Positions 55,919 through 64,000 of a stretch of DNA of 64,000 nt are shown here, in pieces; positions within the stretch are counted from its first letter, which is position 1, and each line of letters starts with the position of its first letter. This stretch comes from an uncultured Shimia sp. (GTDB taxonomy: Bacteria > Pseudomonadota > Alphaproteobacteria > Rhodobacterales > Rhodobacteraceae). Position numbers and translations under genes: made by a program. The notes under the pieces were generated by a model. It had not been told where the DNA came from and made no database searches. It saw nothing but the letters and a program-made list of their open reading frames with translations. Location of the stretch: assembly GCF_947493595.1 (NCBI RefSeq), contig NZ_CANLRL010000008.1, positions 124,001-188,000 on the forward strand, written 5' to 3'.

Positions 55919-58900
55919 TCACTCTAGTTCGATCAACAAATCTTTGGCATCGATCTGTCCACCGGCTGCGGAGTGTACAGCTTTGATTGTAGCATCACGT
56001 TCCGCATGGATGCCCGTTTCCATTTTCATGGCTTCGATTGTGAGCAGCAAGTCGCCTTCTTTGACCTGTGCACCAGCAGCCACCGCCACAGAAGCGACAA
56101 CCCCTGGCATGGGCGCACCGATATGATTGGCGTTGCCAACTTCGGCTTTCGGCCTTGCAGCGGTGGACGCCTTGACCAGACGGTTGGGCACACGGATCAC
56201 ACGGGGCTGGCCATTGAGTTCGAAGAAGACTTTGACTTCACCGTTTTCGTCAGTTTCACCAATGGCTTGCAGACGAATTTCCAGCGTCTTGCCTGGATCA
56301 ATCTCAGCGGTGATCTCGTCGCCGGGATCCATACCGTAGAAAAAGGTTTTGGTGGGCAGCGCGCGCACCGGACCATATTGGCGGTGACGGCCCATGTAAT
56401 CGAGGAAGACTTTTGGATACATCAGGTATCCGTTCAGATCTTCATCATCGACTTCAAACCCTTCTAGCAGACCAGAAAGCTCTGCACGCGATTCTTCGAG
56501 GTCAATTGGCTTGAGATGTTTGCCTGGACGCTCGGTGTTTGGTTTCTCACCTTTGAGCACCTTGTCGATGATCGCGGAAGGGAAGCCACCGTGCGGCTGA
56601 CCAAGATTGCCGCGCATCATGTCCACAACCGAATCCGGAAAGGCCAGATCGGTCTTGGGATCTTCAACCTCGTCACGTGTCAGACCTTGAGAGACCATCA
56701 TCAACGCCATGTCGCCCACAACTTTGGAGGACGGCGTGACTTTCACAATGTCACCAAACATCTGGTTCACATCTGCATAGGTCTGCGCGACCTCGTGCCA
56801 GCGCTCTTCCAGGCCAAGGCTGCGCGCCTGTGCCTTTAGATTGGTGAACTGACCGCCAGGCATCTCGTGCAGGTAGACCTCAGAAGCAGGCGCTGCGAGA
56901 CCACTTTCAAACGCTGCGTATTGCGCGCGCACACCTTCCCAATAGTCGCTGACTTCACGCACAGCCTTGATATCAAGGCCTGTGTCGCGATCCGTATTAC
57001 GTGTAGCCTCTACAATCGACCCCAAGCATGGTTGGGATGTGCCGCCAGAAAAGGCGTCCATAGCCGCGTCCACAGCATCTACGCCAGCATCCGTCGCGGC
57101 CAGAATAGTGGCGCCTGCGATGCCAGATGTGTCATGTGTGTGGAAGTGAATTGGCAGACCAACCTCTTCCTTCAGCGCTTTGATCAGAACCCGCGCGGAG
57201 GCTGGCTTCAACAAGCCCGCCATATCCTTAAGCCCCAACACATGCGCGCCCGCGGCTTCAAGCTCTTTGGCCATGGACACGTAGTAGTTCACGTCATACT
57301 TGGCGCGGTTTGGATCGAGAATGTCACCGGTGTAGCAGATAGTGCCTTCGCAGACCTTGCCGCTCTCAACCACCGCATCCATTGCGACACGCATGTTTTC
57401 CACCCAGTTGAGGCTGTCAAACACGCGGAACACATCCACACCGGTATCTGCGGCCTGTTTCACAAAGGCCTGAACCACGTTGTCAGGGTAGTTGGTGTAA
57501 CCCACGCCATTGGAGGCGCGCAGCAGCATTTGGGTCATCACGTTCGGCATGGCGGCGCGCAGATCGCGCAGACGCTGCCACGGACATTCCTGCAAGAAGC
57601 GATACGCCACATCAAATGTCGCGCCACCCCAACATTCGACCGAAAACAAATCAGACAGGTTCGCAGCATAAGACGGCGCAACCTTAATCATGTCGATCGA
57701 ACGCATGCGGGTCGCGAGCAACGATTGGTGTCCGTCGCGCATGGTGGTGTCGGTCAAAAGAAGTTTTTTCTGCGCCTTCATCCAATCCGCGACCGCTTGC
57801 GCCCCCTGCTCTTCCAAGAGATTACGCGTGCCCGGCTTGACCGTGCCATGCTTCGCTGGTGGCACAGGCTCTCTCAAATCAGCGGGCGGCAGAGGGCGGT
57901 CGGCTGTTTCAGGATGCCCATTCACAGAAATATCTGCGATATAGGTCAGCACCTTAGTGCCCCGATCGCGACGTTTCTCGAAGTTAAACAACTCCTCGGT
58001 CTCATCAATAAACTTGGTAGTGTATTGATTGTTGAGGAAGGTTGGGTGCTTCAACAGGTTTTCCACAAACGCAATGTTGGTGGACACACCGCGCACACGG
58101 AATTCACGCAATGCGCGGTCCATGCGGGCAATCGCCTTTTCCGGCGTCGGAGCCCAGGCCGTCACTTTGGTCAGCAGAGAATCGTAGTAACGGGTGATCA
58201 CGCCACCTGCGTAAGCCGTCCCCCCATCCAAACGGATACCCATACCTGTCGCAGAACGATACGCCGTGATGCGGCCGTAATCCGGGATGAAGTTATTTTG
58301 CGGATCTTCCGTGGTCACACGGGTTTGCAGAGCGTGGCCATTCAGGCGGATGTCGTACTGGCTGGATTTACCCGTGGCCTCGGCCAGAGATTTACCTTCT
58401 GCGATCAGGATTTGCGCCTGAACGATATCGATACCGGTGACTTCCTCAGTCACAGTGTGCTCCACCTGCACCCGCGGGTTAACTTCGATGAAGTAGAACT
58501 TGCCGCTTTCCATATCCATCAGGAACTCAACGGTGCCAGCGCATTCGTAGTTCACATGGGCACAGATCTTGCGACCCAGTTCACAGATTTCCTCACGCTG
58601 CGCTTCGGAGAGATACGGCGCCGGCGCGCGTTCTACCACTTTCTGGTTACGGCGCTGAACAGAACAATCGCGCTCATAGAGATGGTAGATGTTGCCTTTG
58701 GTGTCCCCGAGGATTTGCACCTCAACGTGACGTGCACGGGTGATCATCTTTTCGAGATAACCTTCGCCGTTGCCAAAGGCAGCTTCCGCCTCACGACGGC
58801 CTTCAAGCACCTTCTCTTCCAGCTCGTCTTCGCCAAAAATCGGGCGCATACCCCGACCGCCGCCGCCCCAGGATGCTTTTAACATCAGGGGATAGCCAAC

Positions 58901-59359
58901 TGCAGCGGCCTCTTTCTTGATGGCGTCCATGTCGTCACCAAGCACCTCGGTGGCAGGAATAACCGGCACGCCCGCGTCAATGGCGACGTTTCGCGCCGAC
59001 GCCTTGTCGCCCAGTGCGCGCATGGTTTCGGCTTTAGGGCCAATAAAGGTGATGCCGTTTGCCGCACAAGCATCCACAAAGTCCGGGTTCTCGGACAGCA
59101 GCCCGTAGCCCGGGTGGATCGCATCTGCGCCGCACTCTTTGGCCACGCGGATGATCTCATCAATGCTCAGATAGGCAGCAACCGGGCCCATTCCTTCGCC
59201 AATGCGATAGGCTTCGTCCGCTTTGAAACGGTGAAGACCCAATTTGTCTTCCTCCGCAAAGACCGCCACGGTCTTCTTACCCATCTCGTTTGCAGCCCGC
59301 ATCACACGGATCGCAATCTCGCCACGGTTGGCTATCAGGATTTTGGAAAATTCAGGCAT
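55919..59359 (-). CDS. pyc: Pyruvate carboxylase
   Basis: Carboxylates pyruvate to oxaloacetate with ATP and bicarbonate, the main anaplerotic step. The 1146-residue single chain has biotin carboxylase (1 to about 450; KILIANRGEIAIRV, ASWGGGGRGMR, EVNPRVQVEHTVTEE), carboxyltransferase (about 535-810; LLTDTTMRDGHQSLLATRMR, metal-binding HFHTHDTSG), an allosteric linker, and a C-terminal biotinyl domain with the biotin-lysine in EAMKMET. The ATG at 59359 follows GAGGGGA; the frame is open for eight more codons. A large antisense ORF lies within it and is not real. Confidence 0.97.
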   Translation of the reverse strand: MPEFSKILIANRGEIAIRVMRAANEMGKKTVAVFAEEDKLGLHRFKADEAYRIGEGMGPVAAYLSIDEIIRVAKECGADAIHPGYGLLSENPDFVDACAANGITFIGPKAETMRALGDKASARNVAIDAGVPVIPATEVLGDDMDAIKKEAAAVGYPLMLKASWGGGGRGMRPIFGEDELEEKVLEGRREAEAAFGNGEGYLEKMITRARHVEVQILGDTKGNIYHLYERDCSVQRRNQKVVERAPAPYLSEAQREEICELGRKICAHVNYECAGTVEFLMDMESGKFYFIEVNPRVQVEHTVTEEVTGIDIVQAQILIAEGKSLAEATGKSSQYDIRLNGHALQTRVTTEDPQNNFIPDYGRITAYRSATGMGIRLDGGTAYAGGVITRYYDSLLTKVTAWAPTPEKAIARMDRALREFRVRGVSTNIAFVENLLKHPTFLNNQYTTKFIDETEELFNFEKRRDRGTKVLTYIADISVNGHPETADRPLPPADLREPVPPAKHGTVKPGTRNLLEEQGAQAVADWMKAQKKLLLTDTTMRDGHQSLLATRMRSIDMIKVAPSYAANLSDLFSVECWGGATFDVAYRFLQECPWQRLRDLRAAMPNVMTQMLLRASNGVGYTNYPDNVVQAFVKQAADTGVDVFRVFDSLNWVENMRVAMDAVVESGKVCEGTICYTGDILDPNRAKYDVNYYVSMAKELEAAGAHVLGLKDMAGLLKPASARVLIKALKEEVGLPIHFHTHDTSGIAGATILAATDAGVDAVDAAMDAFSGGTSQPCLGSIVEATRNTDRDTGLDIKAVREVSDYWEGVRAQYAAFESGLAAPASEVYLHEMPGGQFTNLKAQARSLGLEERWHEVAQTYADVNQMFGDIVKVTPSSKVVGDMALMMVSQGLTRDEVEDPKTDLAFPDSVVDMMRGNLGQPHGGFPSAIIDKVLKGEKPNTERPGKHLKPIDLEESRAELSGLLEGFEVDDEDLNGYLMYPKVFLDYMGRHRQYGPVRALPTKTFFYGMDPGDEITAEIDPGKTLEIRLQAIGETDENGEVKVFFELNGQPRVIRVPNRLVKASTAARPKAEVGNANHIGAPMPGVVASVAVAAGAQVKEGDLLLTIEAMKMETGIHAERDATIKAVHSAAGGQIDAKDLLIELE

Positions 59360-59585
59360 CGGCAGGTGTCCCCTCTTTGGCACTGTCGGTGTTTGGACGA
59401 ATTGCTACAAGCATGCCGCGTCGCAGCGCAATACCCACTGACCCTGATTCTGAAATATTTCTGTTACATTTTGTACTCGAGTTGTTTCCGAACGGAATAA
59501 AACTACCGTGAACGGCGGTTTTGCGCAGTTGAATTGCGCAAAGTCTCACGCCATCTGCGTAACAATCAAAATATGGAATGTAAAA

Positions 59586-60047
59586 ATGCTGACCCGTCGT
59601 CGCTTCTCTTTTTCCCTTGCCGCACTTTCTTTGATCCCAGTCGACGCACTGGCAAACCCCAAAACACTCACAGCGGAGGAGGCTTTCTCCCGCATGCGAT
59701 CTGGCGAGTTGATCCTGATTGACGTGCGCACACCACAAGAATGGCAAGACAGCGGCGTGGCCGAAGGCGCCTGGCCACTCGACATGCGCGAGCCCGACTT
59801 TGGCCGTTGGATCATGGCGGTTCTGGAGCGTAATCCCAACCACCAGGTCGCCGTGATTTGTCGAAGCGGCAACCGCAGCGGCCGGTTGATGGGCGTTTTT
59901 GCGCAAAACGGCATTGATGGGACGTTGGACGTAACCGAAGGCATGTTGGGAGGCCCGCGCGGCAAGGGGTGGATTCCATCCGGCCTACCAACGGTAAACG
60001 CTCAAACCGCGTTTGAGGCCATGCCAAAGGATCTGACCGCCAAATAG
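59586..60047 (+). CDS. Exported rhodanese-like protein
   Basis: A 153-residue rhodanese-fold protein. It begins MLTRRRFSFSLAALSLIPVDALA, a Tat-like signal with an RRRFSF motif, so it probably acts in the periplasm. The catalytic loop is ICRSGNRSGRL with the sulfur-carrying Cys. The LIDVRTPQEW motif marks the start of the domain. The start is chosen at the ATG before the Tat motif; the open frame upstream is divergent-promoter DNA. Substrate not known; handling of thiosulfate or persulfide is only a family inference. Confidence 0.85.
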   Translation: MLTRRRFSFSLAALSLIPVDALANPKTLTAEEAFSRMRSGELILIDVRTPQEWQDSGVAEGAWPLDMREPDFGRWIMAVLERNPNHQVAVICRSGNRSGRLMGVFAQNGIDGTLDVTEGMLGGPRGKGWIPSGLPTVNAQTAFEAMPKDLTAK

Positions 60048-60051
60048 TAAA

Positions 60052-61188
60052 CTAGAAGGGACGCAGCTTGCTTGGTACTTCTGTCAGGTCTTCCAAACCA
60101 AGCTGCCCCATATTTGCTCGCAAGTCCTGCTTGAGGATATCCACGAGATGCGCGGGACCCTTGGTTCCCAACGCCGCTAGGGCATAGTGAAACGGCCGCC
60201 CCATCATCACAAAATTTGCACCCAAGGCCAGCGCCCGCAGGATATCAAGGCCGGTTTCAAAACCGCTGTCCACTATCAATGGGAGCGCAGTGGCTCCGCG
60301 TATTTTTGGCAAAACTTCAATGGGGGCTGGCGCTGCATCAAACTGGCGGCCTGCGTGATTGGACAACCACAGCGCATCGACGCCCATGGCCTCAAGCCTC
60401 GCACAGTTCTCGCTGCGGAGCACGCCTTTGACAACAAAAGCCCCCTCCCAATTGTCCCGCAGCCATAGCACATAGTCCCAATCCGGGGAGGTGCGCAGCA
60501 AGTATCCTGCGTGGGCAGTGGAGCTTAACCCGGACACCTGTCCGGCATAATCATCGATCAGCTTCATGCGCGGCATACCTGACCGCGCCGTTGCCAAAGC
60601 CCAAGCTGGCCGCAAAGCCACCTGCGCCAAAAGACGCGGTGTGAGTTTCGGCGGCGTCGTGAGGCCGGACCGCACCTGCCGCTCTCTGCGGCTGGCTGTT
60701 GGGACATCAACCGTCAGCACCAATGTGGTAAACCCAGCAGATTTCACGCGCTTCAAAAGGTCCTTGCGGATACCTTCATCACGCGGCGGATAGAGCTGAA
60801 ACCATCCGTTTTGTCCAATTTGAGGTGCAACGTCTTCTGGAGTCTGCGTTGCGACTGTGCTGAGCGTGTAAGGCATGTTGGCGGATATCGCCGTCCGCGC
60901 CAAGGTCTGTTCCGCGGCTGGCCAGATCAGCCCGGACATGCCCACCGGCGCAATTCCAACTGGAACATCATAGGCTTGCCCCAGGAAAGATGTCGCAACA
61001 TCCGGTGACAGTTCACCATGTAAAATGGACGGTTCAAACAAGATCTCATCAAGTTTTTGCCTGTTGCGGGCTTTGCTCCGCTCTTCCCCGGTCGCGCTGT
61101 CCAAATATTCCCAGACAAATTTGGGAATCCGTTTTTGCGCGCGAGATCGCAGATCACTTAAGGCGGGGTATTGGGTATGCAAATCCAT
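60052..61188 (-). CDS. FMN-dependent alpha-hydroxy-acid dehydrogenase (L-lactate-like)
   Basis: A 378-residue (beta/alpha)8 flavoenzyme of the LldD/glycolate oxidase family, which oxidises L-2-hydroxy acids. FMN and substrate residues are visible in the N-terminal VPVGIAPVGMSGLIWPAAE, WFQLYPPRD, LTVDVP, the catalytic His in LSNHAGRQFDAAPAPIEVLP, and VDSGFETGLDILRALALGANFVMMGRP. L-lactate is the commonest substrate, but mandelate- or glycolate-type use is possible. It is convergent with the rhodanese gene (4-bp gap) and divergent from uvrD. Confidence 0.9.
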   Translation of the reverse strand: MDLHTQYPALSDLRSRAQKRIPKFVWEYLDSATGEERSKARNRQKLDEILFEPSILHGELSPDVATSFLGQAYDVPVGIAPVGMSGLIWPAAEQTLARTAISANMPYTLSTVATQTPEDVAPQIGQNGWFQLYPPRDEGIRKDLLKRVKSAGFTTLVLTVDVPTASRRERQVRSGLTTPPKLTPRLLAQVALRPAWALATARSGMPRMKLIDDYAGQVSGLSSTAHAGYLLRTSPDWDYVLWLRDNWEGAFVVKGVLRSENCARLEAMGVDALWLSNHAGRQFDAAPAPIEVLPKIRGATALPLIVDSGFETGLDILRALALGANFVMMGRPFHYALAALGTKGPAHLVDILKQDLRANMGQLGLEDLTEVPSKLRPF

Positions 61189-61258
61189 GAGATAACCGTC
61201 TTATGCCTCCCAAAAAATGTCCAGCGCGACTTGCCTTTTTACCGCGCAACCATCACTG

Positions 61259-61273
61259 GAACATAAGAAGAAC
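61259..61273 (+). promoter_or_regulatory. LexA (SOS) box before uvrD
   Basis: GAACATAAGAAGAAC is a perfect match to GAAC-N7-GAAC, the direct-repeat LexA site known in Rhodobacter and other alphaproteobacteria (GTTC-N7-GTTC on the other strand). It lies 41 bp before the uvrD start codon, in the divergent promoter region. Confidence 0.7.
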
Positions 61274-61313
61274 AGGCTTTTGCCTCAGCTAGCTTTGCGA
61301 TAGGGTAACGTCC

Positions 61314-63755
61314 ATGAGCAGTTTTGACGAATTTGACGCCTTCGAAGGCGCGTCCTTGTCGGCGCGGGCCATGGCCCCACGCCCGATGCCTTACCTCGAC
61401 CAGCTCAACCCGGCACAGCGCGAAGCGGTTGAGAAACTGGACGGTCCAGTTTTGATGTTGGCTGGCGCCGGCACCGGCAAAACCAAAGCCCTGACCGCGC
61501 GGATTGTGCACCTGCTCAACACCAATCGCGCACGACCAAACGAGATTTTGGCGGTGACCTTCACCAACAAAGCAGCCCGCGAGATGAAAGACCGCGTCGG
61601 CAATATGTTGGGACAGCAGATTGAAGGCGTGCCTTGGCTGGGCACCTTCCATGCGATCTGTGTGAAGCTGCTGCGCCGCCACGCGGAGTTGGTTGGTCTG
61701 AAAAGCAATTTTACGATTCTGGACACTGACGACCAATTGCGCCTGCTCAAGCAATTGGTCGCAGCGGCCAATATCGATGACAAACGCTGGCCCGCTCGGC
61801 AACTGGCCTCTCTGATTGATGGCTGGAAGAACCGCGCACTGACACCGGAGAAACTGCCTGCCGCTGATGCAGGAGCTTATAACCACATGGGTGGTCAGCT
61901 CTATGCGCAGTATCAAAACCGTCTGAAAGAACTCAACGCAGTGGATTTTGGCGACCTGCTTTTGCATATGGTCACAATTTTCCAAGATCACCCGGATGTG
62001 CTGTCCAACTATCAGCGCTGGTTCCGTTATATCCTTGTGGACGAATATCAGGATACCAACGTCGCACAGTATCTATGGCTTCGGCTTCTGGCCTCGGCGC
62101 ATAAAAACATCTGTTGTGTTGGCGACGACGACCAGTCGATCTACGGCTGGCGTGGCGCAGAAGTGGGCAACATTCTGCGGTTTGAGAAGGACTTTCCCGG
62201 TGCGCATGTGGTGCGGCTGGAACAAAACTACCGCTCCACCGGCAATATTCTGGCTGCGGCCTCCAATGTTATTCGCGGCAATGAAAACCGCCTTGGCAAG
62301 GAGCTTTGGACCGAGGCTGACATGGGCGAGAAAGTACGTCTGATTGGTCATTGGGACGGAGATGAAGAAGCCCGCTGGGTTGGCGAAGAAGTAGAGGCCA
62401 TGCAGCGCGGCACGCGTGGCAGTGACCCCAAGTCGCTGGAAGACATGGCAATCCTTGTCCGCGCCTCCCACCAGATGCGCGCGTTTGAGGATCGGTTCCT
62501 CACCATCGGACTGCCCTATCGCGTGATTGGCGGGCCACGTTTTTATGAGCGTTTGGAAATCCGCGACGCGATGGCCTACTTCCGCGTGGTGGTCAGCCCG
62601 GACGACGATCTGGCGTTTGAGCGCATTGTGAACACACCCAAGCGCGGGTTAGGCAATGTGGCGCAACAGAAAATCCAGACCTGTGCGCGCGCCAACGGCG
62701 TGAGCCTTGTGGAAGGCGCCCGTATCCTGCTGGAAGAAAAGGGCATTGGCGGCAAAGGCGCTAAAGAGCTGGGCATCTTGATAGACGGAATAGACCGTTG
62801 GCGCAAGCAAGGCACCGCGCCGGTTATCGAGGTGCCGTTGGATGACGACGACGTCATTGATGATGGCACCACGCAGACCGCCATGCGCTTTCAGGAAGGC
62901 CATGCCGAACTGAGCCATGTGGAATTGGCGCAGGTGATTCTGGACGAGGCCGGTTACACGGCCATGTGGCAGAACGACAAAACACCGGAAGCACCGGGGC
63001 GGCTTGAGAACCTGAAAGAACTGGTCAAAGCCTTGGAAGGGTTCGACAATCTGCAAGGCTTCCTTGAGCACGTCAGCCTGATCATGGACAATGAAAGCGA
63101 AGACGCGGAGCAGAAGATTTCGATCATGACGCTGCACGCTGCCAAAGGGTTGGAGTTCCCGGCTGTGTTCCTGCCGGGGTGGGAAGATGGGTTGTTCCCG
63201 TCCCAACGCAGCATGGACGAGACCGGCCTTAAGGGCCTCGAAGAAGAGCGGCGTTTGGCTTACGTGGGCATCACGCGAGCCGAAGAGATTTGCACAATTT
63301 CCTTTGCTGGAAATCGACGTGTTTTTGGCCAATGGCAGAATCAAATGCCAAGTCGGTTTATTGATGAACTCTCTGACGAAAATGTCGAAGTCCTCACCCC
63401 GCCCGGCCTGTATGGCCACAGCGGAGGGGCGCGTGATTCTGGCGGTGGCTTTGGCCGGTCAGGGTTGGAAAGCTCTGCCATGAAAGCAGATGGGTACAAT
63501 TCTCCAGGCTGGAAACGCCTGCAATCCCGTGCAGGGCAATATGGCACCAGCCAGCCCAAAGAAAGCAAAGCTGCCGCGATTGATCTGACCGCTGTGAGCA
63601 GCTTCACCGTTGGCGACCGCGTATTCCATCAAAAGTTTGGCTATGGCGCTGTGACCGGAATTGAGGGTGACAAGCTGACCATCAACTTCGAAAAAGCTGG
63701 GGAAAAGAAGGTCGTCGCTCGTTTTGTCAGTGCATCAGATGACATTCCGTTTTGA
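61314..63755 (+). CDS. uvrD: ATP-dependent DNA helicase UvrD/PcrA
   Basis: SF1A 3'-5' helicase acting in nucleotide excision and mismatch repair. The 813-residue protein has the Q-motif region LNPAQREAVEKL, Walker A GAGTGKTKAL, motif Ia AVTFTNKAAREM, motif II ILVDEYQDTN, motif III DDQSIYGWRGA, motif IV RLEQNYRSTGNIL, motif V MTLHAAKGLEFP and motif VI RRLAYVGITRAEE. The C-terminus holds the Tudor-like segment FTVGDRVFHQKFGYGAVTGIEGDKL, seen in full-length UvrD/PcrA. A perfect LexA-type box upstream indicates SOS control. Confidence 0.95.
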   Translation: MSSFDEFDAFEGASLSARAMAPRPMPYLDQLNPAQREAVEKLDGPVLMLAGAGTGKTKALTARIVHLLNTNRARPNEILAVTFTNKAAREMKDRVGNMLGQQIEGVPWLGTFHAICVKLLRRHAELVGLKSNFTILDTDDQLRLLKQLVAAANIDDKRWPARQLASLIDGWKNRALTPEKLPAADAGAYNHMGGQLYAQYQNRLKELNAVDFGDLLLHMVTIFQDHPDVLSNYQRWFRYILVDEYQDTNVAQYLWLRLLASAHKNICCVGDDDQSIYGWRGAEVGNILRFEKDFPGAHVVRLEQNYRSTGNILAAASNVIRGNENRLGKELWTEADMGEKVRLIGHWDGDEEARWVGEEVEAMQRGTRGSDPKSLEDMAILVRASHQMRAFEDRFLTIGLPYRVIGGPRFYERLEIRDAMAYFRVVVSPDDDLAFERIVNTPKRGLGNVAQQKIQTCARANGVSLVEGARILLEEKGIGGKGAKELGILIDGIDRWRKQGTAPVIEVPLDDDDVIDDGTTQTAMRFQEGHAELSHVELAQVILDEAGYTAMWQNDKTPEAPGRLENLKELVKALEGFDNLQGFLEHVSLIMDNESEDAEQKISIMTLHAAKGLEFPAVFLPGWEDGLFPSQRSMDETGLKGLEEERRLAYVGITRAEEICTISFAGNRRVFGQWQNQMPSRFIDELSDENVEVLTPPGLYGHSGGARDSGGGFGRSGLESSAMKADGYNSPGWKRLQSRAGQYGTSQPKESKAAAIDLTAVSSFTVGDRVFHQKFGYGAVTGIEGDKLTINFEKAGEKKVVARFVSASDDIPF

Positions 63756-63833
63756 CCCGACGTCGATGTCCCGCGGAGATATTGACAGCACGCGCCGCCA
63801 TGCGTTGAGGTGAACTCCAGACTGGAGAGCCTC

Positions 63834-64000
63834 ATGATTTTCTACGATTGCGCGACAGCGCCCAGCCCGCGGCGGGCACGGATGTTTATTACAGAGAAAG
63901 GGCTGGAGATTGAAACCCGCCAAGTGGACCTGCGCAATGACGGCCACCGCGCCCCAGAATTTCTGGCGCTGAATCAACACGGTACCGTTCCCGTACTGAC
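63834..64000 (+). CDS. Glutathione S-transferase, cut by window edge
   Basis: The first 55 codons of a thioredoxin-fold GST N-terminal domain: MIFYDCATAPSPRRARMFI, then LRNDGHRAPEFLALNQHGTVPVL, where the Pro of TVPVL is the conserved cis-proline that contacts glutathione. GGAG lies 7 nt before the ATG at 63834. The frame continues past the right edge. Confidence 0.88.
   Translation, partial: MIFYDCATAPSPRRARMFITEKGLEIETRQVDLRNDGHRAPEFLALNQHGTVPVL

Noticed and set aside
56867..58882. 671-residue plus-strand ORF opposite pyc
   Set aside because: It is antisense to a clear pyruvate carboxylase, is rich in His, Arg and Cys as expected for a shadow of GC-rich coding DNA, and has no ribosome binding site.
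63761..63790. Possible third copy of the CCGGGATATTTGGGG element after uvrD
   Set aside because: Only a CCCGCGGAGATATT-like stretch is shared and the preceding hairpin is missing; too weak to call a copy.

Overview
This 64 kb window is a chromosomal core segment of an alphaproteobacterium, most likely a roseobacter-group member of the Rhodobacteraceae. The pointers are the Na+-translocating NADH:quinone reductase with its own maturation genes, an Entner-Doudoroff operon, the malic enzyme with a phosphotransacetylase-like tail, alphaproteobacterial GAAC-N7-GAAC SOS boxes, a DUF1127 small protein, and dispersed intergenic repeats of a kind I associate with this family. I see no insertion sequences, prophage, CRISPR array or resistance island. 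Base and codon use look uniform by eye.

Layout. 1-3.6 kb: a lipoprotein cut by the left edge, then the ruvC-ruvA-ruvB Holliday-junction operon followed by a MazG-like pyrophosphohydrolase gene. 3.9-9.4 kb: a DUF1127 small protein, a one-helix membrane protein, prmA, an MFS transporter and priA. 9.6-12.8 kb: a small transaldolase, an M48 protease relative that has lost its zinc site, and a SPOR-domain protein. 12.9-18.5 kb: a nucleoside-salvage operon (VOC/bicupin protein, cdd, deoA, deoB, add, upp). 18.7-25.5 kb: malic enzyme, propionyl-CoA synthetase, NAD kinase and glyA. 25.5-28.5 kb: a small ORF divergent from a LysR gene, then yiaA-like and pspA-like genes with a TetR repressor gene whose probable operators can be read directly. 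28.6-32 kb: an AlkZ/YcaQ-type DNA glycosylase, an esterase and small membrane or exported proteins. 32.2-36.3 kb: a LuxR response regulator, a FIST-domain sensor and a hybrid histidine kinase, resembling NosP/NahK nitric-oxide signalling loci. 36.5-37.7 kb: a DUF4202-CbiX pair. 37.7-43.9 kb: a LacI regulator divergent from gap-zwf-edd-eda. 43.9-52.7 kb: a MATE exporter, nqrABCDEF, and divergent apbE-nqrM. 53-64 kb: CBS protein, tRNA-Leu(GAG), lipB, an exported protein, a cytochrome c, pyruvate carboxylase, an exported rhodanese, an L-lactate dehydrogenase-like flavoprotein, uvrD, and a glutathione S-transferase cut by the right edge.

How the genes fit together. The enzymes sketch marine heterotrophic metabolism: sugars through the Entner-Doudoroff pathway, anaplerosis through pyruvate carboxylase and malic enzyme, propionate and lactate use, nucleoside salvage, and sodium-coupled respiration. 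The most informative regulatory signals are non-coding: four TGAAC-N3-GTTCA palindromes linking the TetR gene to pspA-yiaA, SOS-type boxes in front of uvrD and (imperfect) ruvC, a cluster of TTTGCAAA-like sites before prpE, and three LacI-type cores spaced exactly 12 bp apart before gap. All calls come from reading the sequence; no database search was run.
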